From the NCBI GenBank assembly GCA_036562635.1, contig DATCJU010000058.1:1-46457 (forward strand): a stretch of 46,457 nucleotides of DNA, given 5' to 3'. The DNA is from DATCJU01 sp036562635. GTDB taxonomy: Bacteria > Actinomycetota > Actinomycetes > Mycobacteriales > Pseudonocardiaceae. Position numbers and translations under genes: made by a program. The stretch's first letter is position 1. Every line of letters starts with the position of its first letter. This document shows, piece by piece, positions 37,501 to 45,040 of this stretch. The notes below the pieces were generated by a model. It had not been told where the DNA came from. It saw only the letters and a list, made by a program, of their open reading frames with translations, and did not search any database.

Positions 37501-38025
37501 GTCGGGCTCGTCCGGCCCGATGCCGGTCTGCCGTCGCCCGGAGGCGTCCGTGGTCAGCCCGGCCTCGACCACCAGGCGTGGGTCGGCCCAGTCCAGTGCC
37601 AGCGGCCCGAGCACGGCGGCCGACGGCGACACCTCCGCCGCGGCCAGGAGCGCGGCCAGGCACCCCGGTTCCGGCGCGCAGTCGTCGTGCAGCAGCCACA
37701 CCCAGCGTCCCGGGTCGCCCCAACGCTGCTCGGCGTGGGCCACCGCGGCCTGCACCGCGGCGCCGAAGCCGGTGTCGCGGTCCAGGTGCAGCACGCCGTC
37801 CAACACCCGGTCCGGTCCCTGTGCCGCCTCGGCCAGGAGCTGGGCGGTGCCGTCCTCCGAGCCGGTGTCCACCGCCAAGAGATGGCGTGGCCGGATCACC
37901 AGCCGACGCAGGGCGGACAACGCCGGACGCAGCCACGGTTCCCCGTTGTGGCAGACCAGGACGCCGAGCACCGGTGCGGTGCTCACTCCCGGTGGAAAGG
38001 GCCGCGGTCTCCTGACGGACGACAT
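34537..38025 (-). CDS. Large family 2 glycosyltransferase fused to a polytopic membrane domain
   Basis: A 1162-residue protein. The N-terminal GT-A domain (about 15-255) has VLGVLVCHNGEPWL, AVDTGSEDGT, the metal-binding WLLHDDCAPEPG and the base motif LLGDDVDFGWRANRAGH, as in rhamnosyl- or galactofuranosyl-type transferases. Hydrophobic helices start near 320, then a Pro/Arg-rich cytosolic stretch (about 420-520), then ten or more TM helices (about 530-930), an extracytoplasmic beta-rich domain and a final TM (LLLLQAAVALFVLLTAF). It probably builds or exports an envelope glycan. ATG at 38023-38025. It is the gene downstream of whiB2. Confidence 0.85.
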   Translation of the reverse strand: MSSVRRPRPFPPGVSTAPVLGVLVCHNGEPWLRPALSALRRLVIRPRHLLAVDTGSEDGTAQLLAEAAQGPDRVLDGVLHLDRDTGFGAAVQAAVAHAEQRWGDPGRWVWLLHDDCAPEPGCLAALLAAAEVSPSAAVLGPLALDWADPRLVVEAGLTTDASGRRQTGIGPDEPDWGRLRWTRATGGPDGTAAGDGEAPRPAGSPAAFEQSAEVLAVPSAGALVRRDVWTELGGYDPALPLLGDDVDFGWRANRAGHLVLSVPTARLRHARAASRGRRVPHALPPYLRPRADTEPRGATRAHGMRTYLVNCSAPAFLLGLPRLVGVTLLRLLAFLVAAPAGGTARARAELAALRHLLGGSARLVAGRRQRRGLPRRHRDVRGLLVGRVARLRNVLNAGVAYLVRRRVRADVALGRLPDEVGRVAAWVPPEAARRSPRPTGPEALPAGALGRGGRRVGVPGLRRPPRTVVVAVPDPDVDDVAGTDVEPGSEPARQPSPVPRGQEPRPQLVLVDVGARRVLRELLLNPPTVLVLALLAVALVVHSGRLGLDLAGGRLLPVAGLAEIWQEYLAGWHPVAGGTSAPAPALLAVLGVSGALLAPLGGPPAAVSLLLLLDLPLAGLTAYAATRRLRVSRTARAVAAACYALLPAAGAAVAQGRLDAVVAHVLVPPVLAGVVAVLYPPIRAERAGSWLTTASASALGLAVLGAFSPLVHLLVLLVALIGFVVVPGRPGLGRRRVVGLFVVVLAPLGLLLPWPVALLQHPEAVLHGTGATVDDPGVSLVQLLTLHPGGPGGAPLVGGVLLVVALVVVGTRLRRAVLAPLAVTALGTAAVVLVRVLWVEPLTGGPARPGWAGSALVFTACGLLWAVLAVLGPAAPRRVGLDRVVAVAAALTVFALATGALLTGGRGPLGTDRRVTLAPAVGDEVHRTGAGVLVVDAGSPRLTAGRLPRFGDDDLVPVVGAVERVRRWNEQLREGTDEVVREALAELAASGVRFLVLTDAALAERVLAAAGEAVIGASTTSDGRPVLRLLLPNSPVSVLSRELAVRARTGGAPPAEPGSRGLLAVPASLPHAGVRVSEGPEGRLLVLAAEGEPGWQATVDGRPVPLTVAWGHLVAVPLPAVAEGAEAEVRVEPPGDLRPPLLLLQAAVALFVLLTAFPTGRR

Positions 38026-38051
38026 CTGGTGGACCCCCCGAACGGCGACAC

Positions 38052-38073
38052 CGGTGTGGAACGGACCACACCG
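38052..38073 (-). terminator. Hairpin between whiB2 and the GT2 gene
   Basis: CGGTGTGG and CCACACCG form a perfect 8-bp stem with a 6-base loop, 88 bases past the whiB2 stop and just ahead of the glycosyltransferase start. It could terminate whiB2 transcripts or shape the leader of the next gene. Confidence 0.4.
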
Positions 38074-38160
38074 TACGGTGCGCGGTTCGTCCGGGGGACC
38101 CCCACCGGCCCGGATGACGAATTGTGTGGCCCGGGAACGGGCGACCGGAATACGCCGGAA

Positions 38161-38472
38161 TCAGACCGCTCGACGCTTCAGCTTGCGCCGTTCCCGTTCC
38201 GACAGACCCCCCCAGATACCGAAACGTTCGTCATGCGCCAAGGCGTACTCCAGGCACTCGGCGCGCACCTCGCACACGGCGCAGATTCGCTTGGCCTCCC
38301 GGGTCGATCCCCCCTTTTCCGGGAAGAACGCCTCCGGGTCGGTCTGCGCACACAGGGCACGGTCCTGCCAGTCCTGTTCCTCCGCAGCACCGAACAGCTC
38401 AACCAGCACGTCGACGACGCCGGATGCCCTGGTGCCCCCCCACTCCGTCACACGGCCCCCTTGGTTCGACAT
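38161..38472 (-). CDS. whiB2: WhiB2/WhmD-type iron-sulfur transcription factor
   Basis: A 103-residue Wbl protein needed for septation and division in mycobacteria (WhmD) and sporulation in streptomycetes (WhiB). Four Fe-S cysteines: Cys41, Cys64, Cys67, Cys73 (CX22CX2CX5C), the turn GIWGG and the basic tail ERRKLKRRAV. The 4Fe-4S form typically binds the principal sigma factor. The ATG at 38470-38472 has GAGGAGG with an 8-base spacer. A near-consensus promoter lies about 75-105 bases upstream. Confidence 0.95.
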   Translation of the reverse strand: MSNQGGRVTEWGGTRASGVVDVLVELFGAAEEQDWQDRALCAQTDPEAFFPEKGGSTREAKRICAVCEVRAECLEYALAHDERFGIWGGLSERERRKLKRRAV

Positions 38473-38878
38473 GTCGTCCGCCTCCTCAGCCCTGCACTCC
38501 CACGGCCGGCGGACTCGCCGTACTCACGACGAATGACACCGATGTGATTACACCTTCGTCACAGAAGACGGTCAAGCGCAGAGCACCTGTCGAGGGAAGC
38601 CGCCGAACGGAGCAGTGCGGTATTGCGTTGCACGGCAATCGGACCAGTTGAGCGCTGTGTCCACAGTGGAATACGAACCGCTCACCCCGCGGAACGCCAC
38701 GCCCGGTTTCACCCGGAGGTAGCAACCGACGCCGCTTCGCTTCACCTGTTCGGCATCGCCTGTTCCACCTGGTTCCGCCACACCGCGGACCACCGGCCCC
38801 CGGACGCGGAAACCCTCCACAACTTCCCTGATCAAGCTACGCTGGCCGCCGCGACCCACGTTCCGGACGGAGCTGTCC
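38473..38878. other. Divergent upstream region of whiB2 and the site-2 protease
   Basis: A 406-base gap without a credible gene. The whiB2 promoter is at 38543-38575. The remainder, 38580-38878, shows only short repeats such as CTGTGTCCACAG and no clear promoter for the plus-strand gene. Confidence 0.55.
38543..38575 (-). promoter_or_regulatory. whiB2 promoter with an overlapping palindrome
   Basis: -35 TTGACC (38570-38575) and -10 TGTAAT (38547-38552) are 17 bases apart, one of the best sigma-70-type promoters in the window. TGTGA and TCACA (38543-38547, 38559-38563) form an inverted repeat with an 11-base centre that covers the -10. CRP/GlxR half-sites look like this, but their normal spacing is 6. 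Confidence 0.65.
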
Positions 38879-39724
38879 GTGGCCACCGCCCGGCACCACC
38901 GACCGGTCCGTCTGCCGACCGCTGGAAGGGAGGGAAGCGGCCGCACGCCTCGGTCCACCGAGCGGTTCGGCCGCGACGAGGTGTCCCTGACCCGCCCGAG
39001 CCCCCTGTTCCTGGGCATCCTCACCGTCACCGTGGCCGGCGGTGTGCTGACCGTCGTGGGCGACTCCGTCGCGCTCACCGCGGGCATCGTGCTGCTCGTG
39101 CTCGGCGGCTGGGCCGTGTCGCTGTGCCTGCACGAGTTCGGTCACGCCTACGTGGCCTACCGCGGCGGTGACCTGTCGGTGCGCGCCAAGGGCTACCTGA
39201 CGTTGGACCCGCGGCACTACACCGACCCGGTGCTGAGCCTGTTGCTGCCGCTGGTGCTGCTGGCCGCCGGCGGTATCCCGCTGCCGGGCGGCGCGGTGTG
39301 GATCAACCACCACGCCCTGCGTTCCCGCCGGGTGGAGTCGATGGTCTCGTTGGCCGGACCACTGTCCAATCTGGCCATCGGGCTGCTGCTGACCGCCCTG
39401 GTCTCCCTCGTCTCCCTGCCCGTCGGGCTGGTGATCGGACTGTCCTACCTGGCACTGGTGCAGGTCTTCGCGTTCGTGCTGAACATCCTGCCCATCCCGG
39501 GCCTGGACGGGTACGGCGCACTGGAGCCCTACCTGCCGCCGGGCGCGCAGCGCATCGGCGCGATGGCCCGGCCGTGGGCTCCGCTGGTGCTGTTCGCCGT
39601 GCTGTTCGGCATCCCGGAGGCCGGCTACCTGCTGAGCCGTGTCGCGCTGAACGTGTTCGACCTGATCGGGGGGAACGCCCTGGCGGCGGTGCTGGGGCAG
39701 AACGAGTTCCTGTTCTGGCGCTGA
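38879..39724 (+). CDS. Site-2 protease family (M50) zinc metallopeptidase
   Basis: An intramembrane metalloprotease of about 281 residues. The zinc motif is HEFGH (85-89) in CLHEFGHAYVAYRGG and the third ligand is Asp210 in NILPIPGLDG. There are five or six hydrophobic segments. Relatives cleave membrane-bound regulators, but no anti-sigma factor or other substrate is encoded next to it. The GTG at 38879 has GGAG 6 bases upstream; a GTG at 38981 (VSLTRPSPLFLG) directly before TM1 is a shorter alternative and fits many family members better. Confidence 0.87.
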   Translation: MATARHHRPVRLPTAGREGSGRTPRSTERFGRDEVSLTRPSPLFLGILTVTVAGGVLTVVGDSVALTAGIVLLVLGGWAVSLCLHEFGHAYVAYRGGDLSVRAKGYLTLDPRHYTDPVLSLLLPLVLLAAGGIPLPGGAVWINHHALRSRRVESMVSLAGPLSNLAIGLLLTALVSLVSLPVGLVIGLSYLALVQVFAFVLNILPIPGLDGYGALEPYLPPGAQRIGAMARPWAPLVLFAVLFGIPEAGYLLSRVALNVFDLIGGNALAAVLGQNEFLFWR

Positions 39725-39821
39725 CGCCCCGACCGCTCGGCGGTGATCCCCCGCCGGCACCCACCGGACCGGCCACCGGCGCCGCTCACGCCACCCGCCC
39801 GGCGTGCGAGGATCGGACGTC

Positions 39822-40829
39822 GTGAAGGTCGTCGTGTTGGTTGGCGGAGTCGGCGGAGCACGCTTCCTGTTGGGGGTGAAGGCCGCACTCGGCCTGCCCC
39901 CGGTCGGCGCCCCGCCCCCGGAGGCGGGCGACCCGTCGCACGAGGTGGTCGCGGTGGTCAACACCGGCGACGACGTCTGGATGCACGGGCTGCGCATCTG
40001 TCCGGACCTGGACACCTGCATGTACACCCTCGGCGGCGGTATCGACACCGAGCGCGGCTGGGGCCGGGCCGACGAGACCTGGACGGTGCGGGAGGAGCTG
40101 GCCGCCTACGGCGCCGAACCCACCTGGTTCGGCCTCGGCGACCGGGACATCGCCACCCACCTGGTGCGGACCAGGATGCTGCGCGCCGGGTACCCGCTGT
40201 CCGCGGTCACCGAGGCGCTGTGCCACCGCTGGCAGCCTGGTGTACGTCTGTTGCCCATGTCCGACGACCGGGTGGAGACCCACGTCGTGGTGGACGACCC
40301 CGACACCGGGGAACGCCGGGCGATCCACTTCCAGGAATGGTGGGTCCGTCACCGGGCCGAACCGCCGGCCCACGCGATCGTCCCGGTCGGCGCCGAGGAG
40401 GCCAAGCCCGGTCCCGGCGTGCTGGAGGCGATCGCCGAGGCCGACGTGGTGCTGCTCGCCCCGTCCAACCCCGTGGTCAGCATCGGCACCGTCCTCGCCG
40501 TGCCCGGCGTACGCCAGGCACTGCGCGAGACCAGGGCCGGGGTGGTCGGGCTGTCCCCGATCGTCGGCGGCCGGCCGCTGCGCGGCATGGCCGACGCCTG
40601 CCTGGCCGCCATCGGCGTGGCGAGCACCGCCGAAGCGGTCGGTCGGCACTACGGGTCCCGCCGTTCCTCCGCCGACGGCATCCTCGACGGCTGGCTGGTG
40701 CACACCGGGGACACCGCGGACGTCCCGGGGGTCGAGGTCCGTGCCGTCCCGCTGTTGATGTCCGATGTGGACGCCACCGCCGAGATGGTGCGCGCGGCCC
40801 TCGACCTGGCGGGGGCGACCGGTGTCTGA
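39822..40829 (+). CDS. fbiA: 2-phospho-L-lactate (or phosphoenolpyruvate) transferase FbiA
   Basis: A 335-residue enzyme that joins the guanylylated three-carbon precursor to the deazaflavin Fo, giving F420-0 or dehydro-F420-0. The Rossmann-like start VVVLVGGVGGARFLLGVK, VVNTGDDVWMHGLRICPDLDTCMYTLGGG, LGDRDIATHL and LLAPSNPVVSIG are characteristic. The GTG at 39822 has GAGGA 9 bases upstream. Its stop overlaps the fbiB start by 8 bases. Confidence 0.96.
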   Translation: MKVVVLVGGVGGARFLLGVKAALGLPPVGAPPPEAGDPSHEVVAVVNTGDDVWMHGLRICPDLDTCMYTLGGGIDTERGWGRADETWTVREELAAYGAEPTWFGLGDRDIATHLVRTRMLRAGYPLSAVTEALCHRWQPGVRLLPMSDDRVETHVVVDDPDTGERRAIHFQEWWVRHRAEPPAHAIVPVGAEEAKPGPGVLEAIAEADVVLLAPSNPVVSIGTVLAVPGVRQALRETRAGVVGLSPIVGGRPLRGMADACLAAIGVASTAEAVGRHYGSRRSSADGILDGWLVHTGDTADVPGVEVRAVPLLMSDVDATAEMVRAALDLAGATGV

Positions 40830-42195
40830 GTCCCCGAGCGCCACCGACCACCGCGTCGACCACACGGCCCCGGACCGCGTCGAACTGCTGCCGGTGCGCG
40901 GCCTGCCCGAGTTCCGGCCCGGTGACGACCTGGCCGGTGCGATCGCCGAGGCCGCTCCCTGGCTGCAGGACGGCGACGTCCTGGTCGTCACCAGCAAGGT
41001 GGTGTCCAAGGTGGAGGGACGGCTGGTGCGGGTACCGGCCGACCCCGAGCTGCGGGACGCCGCGCGCCGCCGGCTAGTCGAGCAGGAGGCCGTACGGGTG
41101 CTGGCCCGCCGCGGCCGCACCCTCATCACCGAGAACCGGCTGGGGATCGTGCAGGCGGCGTCCGGAGTGGACGCGTCCAACGTGGCCCGGGACGAGGTGG
41201 CCCTGCTGCCCGAGGACCCCGACGCGTCCGCCGCCCGGCTGCGTGCCGGGCTGCGGGAGCGGCTGGGCGTGGACGTCGCCGTCGTGATCACCGACACCAT
41301 GGGACGGGCCTGGCGGGTGGGCCAGACCGACACGGCCATCGGCGCGGCCGGGCTGACCGTGCTGTACCGCTACGCCGGCCGGGTCGACTCCCAGGGCAAC
41401 GAACTGGCGGTCACCGAGGTGGCCGTCGCCGACGAGGTGGCCGCGGCGGCCGACCTGGTCAAGGGCAAGCTCGGCGGCCTGCCGGTGGCGGTGGTGCGGG
41501 GGCTGCACCCGGTCGACGACGGCTCGCGGGCCGCGGACCTGATCCGTCCCGTCGAGGAGGACCTGTTCCGCCTGGGCACCCGGGAGGCACTGGCCCAGGG
41601 GCACCGGGAGGCGGTGCTGCTGCGACGTTCGGTGCGTCGTTTCACCGCCGATCCGGTGGACGAGGACGCGCTGCGTCGCGCGGTGGGTGCGGCGCTCACC
41701 GCGCCCGCCCCGCACCACACCCGCCCGGTGCGTTTCGTGTGGCTGCGCAACCGGGCGCGGCGGACCCGCCTGCTGGAGGCGATGCGTGAGGCGTGGCGGG
41801 CCGACCTGCGCGCCGACGGCCTGCCGCCGGAGCGGATCGAGCGCCGGGTGCGACGCGGGCAGCTGCTGTTCGACGCACCCGAGGTCGTGTTCCCGTTCCT
41901 GGTACGCCAGGGTGCCCACCACTACCCCGACCCCCGGCGGGCGGAGGCCGAGCGCACCATGTTCACCGTCGCCGGTGGCGCGGCGGTGCAGGCCCTGCTG
42001 GTGGCACTGGCCGCCGAGGGCCTCGGCTCGTGCTGGGTGTCCTCGACGATCTTCTGCCCGGACGTGGTGCGTGACGTGCTGGAACTGCCGGCGGACTGGG
42101 AACCGCTGGGCGCGGTGGCCGTCGGGCACCCGGCGGACGGCCCGCTGCAGCCCCGCCCGCCCCGGGACCTGACCGAAGGACTGGTGGAGCGATGA
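40822..42195 (+). CDS. fbiB: Bifunctional F420:gamma-glutamyl ligase FbiB
   Basis: A 457-residue two-domain enzyme that adds the poly-gamma-glutamate tail to F420. The N-terminal CofE-like ligase (about 15-245) has LLPVRGLPEFRPGDDLA, VVTSKVVSKVEGR, VITDTMGRAWRVGQTDTAIG and VKGKLGGLPVAVVRG. The C-terminal FMN-binding nitroreductase-like domain (about 265-457) has RRSVRRFTADPV, HHTRPVRFVWL and GLGSCWVSSTIF and supports reduction of dehydro-F420 in mycobacteria. The GTG at 40822 lies inside the fbiA end, so expression is coupled. Confidence 0.96.
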   Translation: MSESPSATDHRVDHTAPDRVELLPVRGLPEFRPGDDLAGAIAEAAPWLQDGDVLVVTSKVVSKVEGRLVRVPADPELRDAARRRLVEQEAVRVLARRGRTLITENRLGIVQAASGVDASNVARDEVALLPEDPDASAARLRAGLRERLGVDVAVVITDTMGRAWRVGQTDTAIGAAGLTVLYRYAGRVDSQGNELAVTEVAVADEVAAAADLVKGKLGGLPVAVVRGLHPVDDGSRAADLIRPVEEDLFRLGTREALAQGHREAVLLRRSVRRFTADPVDEDALRRAVGAALTAPAPHHTRPVRFVWLRNRARRTRLLEAMREAWRADLRADGLPPERIERRVRRGQLLFDAPEVVFPFLVRQGAHHYPDPRRAEAERTMFTVAGGAAVQALLVALAAEGLGSCWVSSTIFCPDVVRDVLELPADWEPLGAVAVGHPADGPLQPRPPRDLTEGLVER

Positions 42196-42728
42196 GCCTG
42201 CACGCCGACGCCGTGCGCGTGCTGCGCGGGTGGAAACCGGAGGACGTGCAGCAGGAGGCCCTGCGGCACGCGTTCCTGGCCTTCCTGGACGCCCGGCCCG
42301 ACGGCTGCCTGCGCTCCTGCGAACCGGGACACGTCACGGCCTCCGCCCTGGTGCTGGACGCCACCGGGGAGCACGTGCTGCTCACCCTGCACCCGCGGGT
42401 GGGGCGGTGGTTGCAGCTCGGCGGGCACTGTGAGCCGGAGGACACCGGTCTGCTCGCGGCGGCGTTGCGCGAGGCCACCGAGGAATCGGGGATCACCGGG
42501 CTGGAGATCGACCCGGTACCGCTGCACCTGGACGTGCACCCGATCACCTGCTCGCTCGGCGTGCCCACCCGGCACCTGGACGTCCGTTTCCTCGTCCGGG
42601 CACCCGCCGGGGCCCGGGTGGTGCGCAGTACCGAGTCGGTCGACCTGCGCTGGTGGCCGGTGGACGCCCTGCCCGCCGAGGTGGACACGGTGCCGGAGCT
42701 GGTGCGGCTGGCCCTGGCCCGCCGCTGA
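42192..42728 (+). CDS. NUDIX hydrolase coupled to fbiAB
   Basis: A 178-residue NUDIX-fold protein. The Nudix box is GGHCEPEDTGLLAAALREATEESGI in outline (residues 77-101; REATEES metal-binding Glu residues intact). The start ATG overlaps the fbiB stop by 4 bases, so it belongs to the fbi operon. It may clean up or hydrolyse nucleotide by-products or intermediates of F420 synthesis; this is inference from coupling only. Confidence 0.9.
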   Translation: MSLHADAVRVLRGWKPEDVQQEALRHAFLAFLDARPDGCLRSCEPGHVTASALVLDATGEHVLLTLHPRVGRWLQLGGHCEPEDTGLLAAALREATEESGITGLEIDPVPLHLDVHPITCSLGVPTRHLDVRFLVRAPAGARVVRSTESVDLRWWPVDALPAEVDTVPELVRLALARR

Positions 42729-42754
42729 CCACCGGGCCGGCGTCCCCGCCTCCC

Positions 42755-42772
42755 CCGGTGCCGCGGCACCGG
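42755..42772. terminator. Palindromic terminator-like hairpin between convergent genes
   Basis: CCGGTGCCGCGGCACCGG is a perfect 18-base palindrome (7-bp stem, 4-base loop) lying between the NUDIX stop and the stop of the convergent glycosylase gene. Confidence 0.45.
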
Positions 42773-43720
42773 TCAGATCCGCCGGAAGTCCCGGGGAGTG
42801 GCCCGGGGCACGGTGCGGGGACGGGGCACCCCGGAGGCCCTGACGTAGCGGACCGCACGGTGTCGCTGCGGCGCGTACCCGGCGAGCACCTCCAGCATGC
42901 CCGCGTCGTCCAACGGCCGCCCCACCAGCGCCTGGCCGACCAGGGCGGGCAGGTGGCGGTCGCCCACGCTCACCGCGTCCGCGTCGGCCCAGGCGCGCTG
43001 TGCCACCTCGGCGGCGGTCCACACCCCGACGCCGGGAACCAGGGTCAGGAACCGGCAGGCGGCCACGCCCCCGGCCGATCCGGCCAGCTCCACCGCCCGC
43101 TCCAGGCGCCCGGCCACCACGGCCACCGCCCGCAGGGTGCGCCGTCGTGCCCCGTCGACCCCCGCCCGGTGCCACTCCCAGTCCGGGATCTCCCGCAGGG
43201 TCCGCGCCGTCGGGGGCACACGCATGCCCCGCGGTACCGGGCCGGGCGCCGGTTCACCGAACCGCCGGCACAGCTCACGCCAGGACCGCCAGGACTCCTG
43301 GAGGGTGACCTTCTGCTCCAGCACGGCCGGCACCAGCACGTCCCAGACACGGCCGGTCGCGCACAACCGCAGCCCCGGCCACCGCCGTCGCGCTCGGGCC
43401 ACCAGGGGATGCCGCGGCTCGAAACCGGTGTCGTCGTCCGCAGCGCCCAGCAGGGTGGGCAGCCCGTCCAGCACCCGGGGTGCCCCGGGGCCCCAGGCCG
43501 TGGCCACCACCTCCCCACCGGACCTGCGGGTCAGGGCCAGCGTCGCCGGCCCCTCCGGGGTGGTACAGGCACGCCACAACACCCCTGCGGCGTCGATCCG
43601 GAACGTCGGATCACCCGGACCGCGCCGCAGCGGAGCCAGCACGGCCCGCAGGTCGAGCGGGAACGGCGGCTGCCACTCCCGGCTGATCGGACGGCCGTCG
43701 GGCGTCTCCGCGGCGGGCAC
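42773..43720 (-). CDS. AlkA-like DNA-3-methyladenine glycosylase II family protein
   Basis: A 315-residue HhH-GPD base-excision glycosylase. The N-terminal beta domain (1 to about 95) precedes the helical core with VLEQKVTLQESWRSWRELC, the helix-hairpin-helix LVPGVGVWTAAEVAQRA and the catalytic Asp254 in SVGDRHLP. It removes alkylated bases such as 3-methyladenine. No ada-type regulator is fused, unlike mycobacterial AlkA. GTG start at 43718-43720. Confidence 0.88.
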   Translation of the reverse strand: MPAAETPDGRPISREWQPPFPLDLRAVLAPLRRGPGDPTFRIDAAGVLWRACTTPEGPATLALTRRSGGEVVATAWGPGAPRVLDGLPTLLGAADDDTGFEPRHPLVARARRRWPGLRLCATGRVWDVLVPAVLEQKVTLQESWRSWRELCRRFGEPAPGPVPRGMRVPPTARTLREIPDWEWHRAGVDGARRRTLRAVAVVAGRLERAVELAGSAGGVAACRFLTLVPGVGVWTAAEVAQRAWADADAVSVGDRHLPALVGQALVGRPLDDAGMLEVLAGYAPQRHRAVRYVRASGVPRPRTVPRATPRDFRRI

Positions 43721-43815
43721 CGGAACAGCCTAGGCAACGGCACCGGAACCGGGGAGGGTGCCCGTCGGGCCGGGGCTGCCGGGGTTCCCGGCACGTCGGT
43801 CGGGCGTCGCCGGAC

Positions 43816-44931
43816 TCAGACGTCGGTGGAGAAACGCACGGACCCGTCGGGCAGCTCGACCGACGGCCACACCCGCACACCGTTCAGCAGCTCGCACCGG
43901 GCACCGACGACCGCCTTGTCCCCGATCACCGCGTCGCGCACCACGGCGCCGTCGCCGATCCGGGCGCCCGCACCGATCACGCTGCGCTCCACGACGGCGC
44001 CCGCACCGACCACCGCTCCGTCGAACAGCACCGAGCCGTCCACCCGGGCACCGGGGCCCACCTGACAGCCGGCGCCGACGGTCGAACCGCCGGTCACCAC
44101 CGCGTCCTCCCGGACCAGTGCACCGTCCAGCACCAGCGCCTCACCGGCCTCCCCGGGCAGGGCCGCCGAGGGAGCGACACCACGCACCAGGTCGGCGCTG
44201 CCCTGCACGAACGCGGCGGGCGTGCCCAGGTCCAGCCAGTAGGAGGAGTCCACGTGTCCCTGCAGCCGGGCACCGGCCTCCAACAGTCCGGGGAAGGTCT
44301 CCCGCTCCACCGACACCGGCCGACCCGCCGGGATCGTGTCGATCACCGAGCGCCGGAAGACGTAGCAACCGGCGTTGATCTGGTCCGTCGGCGGGTTGGC
44401 GGTCTTCTCCAGGAACGCGACGACCCTGCCCTCGTCGTCGGTGGGCACGCAGCCGAACCGGCGCGGGTCGGGCACCTTCACCAGGTGCAGCGTCACGTCC
44501 GCCTCGTTCCGCCGGTGGGTGTCCACTACCGCCCGCAGGTCCACTCCGGACAGGATGTCCCCATTGAAGATCATCACGTCGTCGGCCCGAAGCCGGTCCG
44601 CGACGTTGCGGATCGCGCCCGCGGTGTCCAGCGGCTCGGTCTCCACCACGTACTCCAGCTCCAGGCCCAGGGACGAGCCGTCACCGAAGTACTCCTCGAA
44701 CACCGAGGCCTTGTAGGAGGTACCCAGCACCACGTGGGTGATCCCGGCGTCGCGGATCCGGGAGAGCAGGTGGGTCAGGAACGGCACTCCCGCGGTCGGG
44801 AGCATCGGCTTGGGCGCGGACAGGGTCAGCGGCCGCAGCCGGGTGCCCTTGCCGCCGACCAGCACGACCGCATCCACCCCCCGCAGCGGCTCCCGCTCCG
44901 GAGTGGACTGCTGGTTGGGGCTGGTCGTCAT
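43816..44931 (-). CDS. manC: Mannose-1-phosphate guanylyltransferase / sugar nucleotidyltransferase
   Basis: A 371-residue enzyme expected to make GDP-mannose from mannose-1-P and GTP. The N-terminal nucleotidyltransferase domain has VVLVGGKGTRLRPLTLSAPKPMLP (signature and Lys), MIFNGDILSG (metal Asp) and VPTDDEGRV. The C-terminal left-handed beta-helix (about 255-355) consists of hexapeptide repeats such as VGAGAVVERSVIGAGARIGDG. It matches M. tuberculosis Rv3264c, annotated there as manB or rmlA2. The ATG at 44929-44931 has GGAGGAG with a 7-base spacer. Confidence 0.92.
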   Translation of the reverse strand: MTTSPNQQSTPEREPLRGVDAVVLVGGKGTRLRPLTLSAPKPMLPTAGVPFLTHLLSRIRDAGITHVVLGTSYKASVFEEYFGDGSSLGLELEYVVETEPLDTAGAIRNVADRLRADDVMIFNGDILSGVDLRAVVDTHRRNEADVTLHLVKVPDPRRFGCVPTDDEGRVVAFLEKTANPPTDQINAGCYVFRRSVIDTIPAGRPVSVERETFPGLLEAGARLQGHVDSSYWLDLGTPAAFVQGSADLVRGVAPSAALPGEAGEALVLDGALVREDAVVTGGSTVGAGCQVGPGARVDGSVLFDGAVVGAGAVVERSVIGAGARIGDGAVVRDAVIGDKAVVGARCELLNGVRVWPSVELPDGSVRFSTDV

Positions 44932-45040
44932 GCCGTTACTCCTCCTTCACCTGACTAACCCCCTTCGGGGGACTACTCTTGCAGAGCAGTCTCAGCACGC
45001 GGGCAGCGGACCCGCCGCATCACCTGGAGAGGCCAGCGCG
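44932..45040. promoter_or_regulatory. Divergent promoter region with a CCCCC-TTC-GGGGG hairpin
   Basis: A short GC hairpin at 44959-44971 can close as C(UUCG)G, an unusually stable tetraloop. It sits in the leader of manC or, on the other strand, upstream of the proline-rich gene. No confident -35/-10 pair was seen. Confidence 0.35.

Noticed and set aside
38655..38675. DnaA-box-like CTGTGTCCACAG
   Set aside because: A single near-match with no cluster, no dnaA/dnaN nearby; chance is likely.
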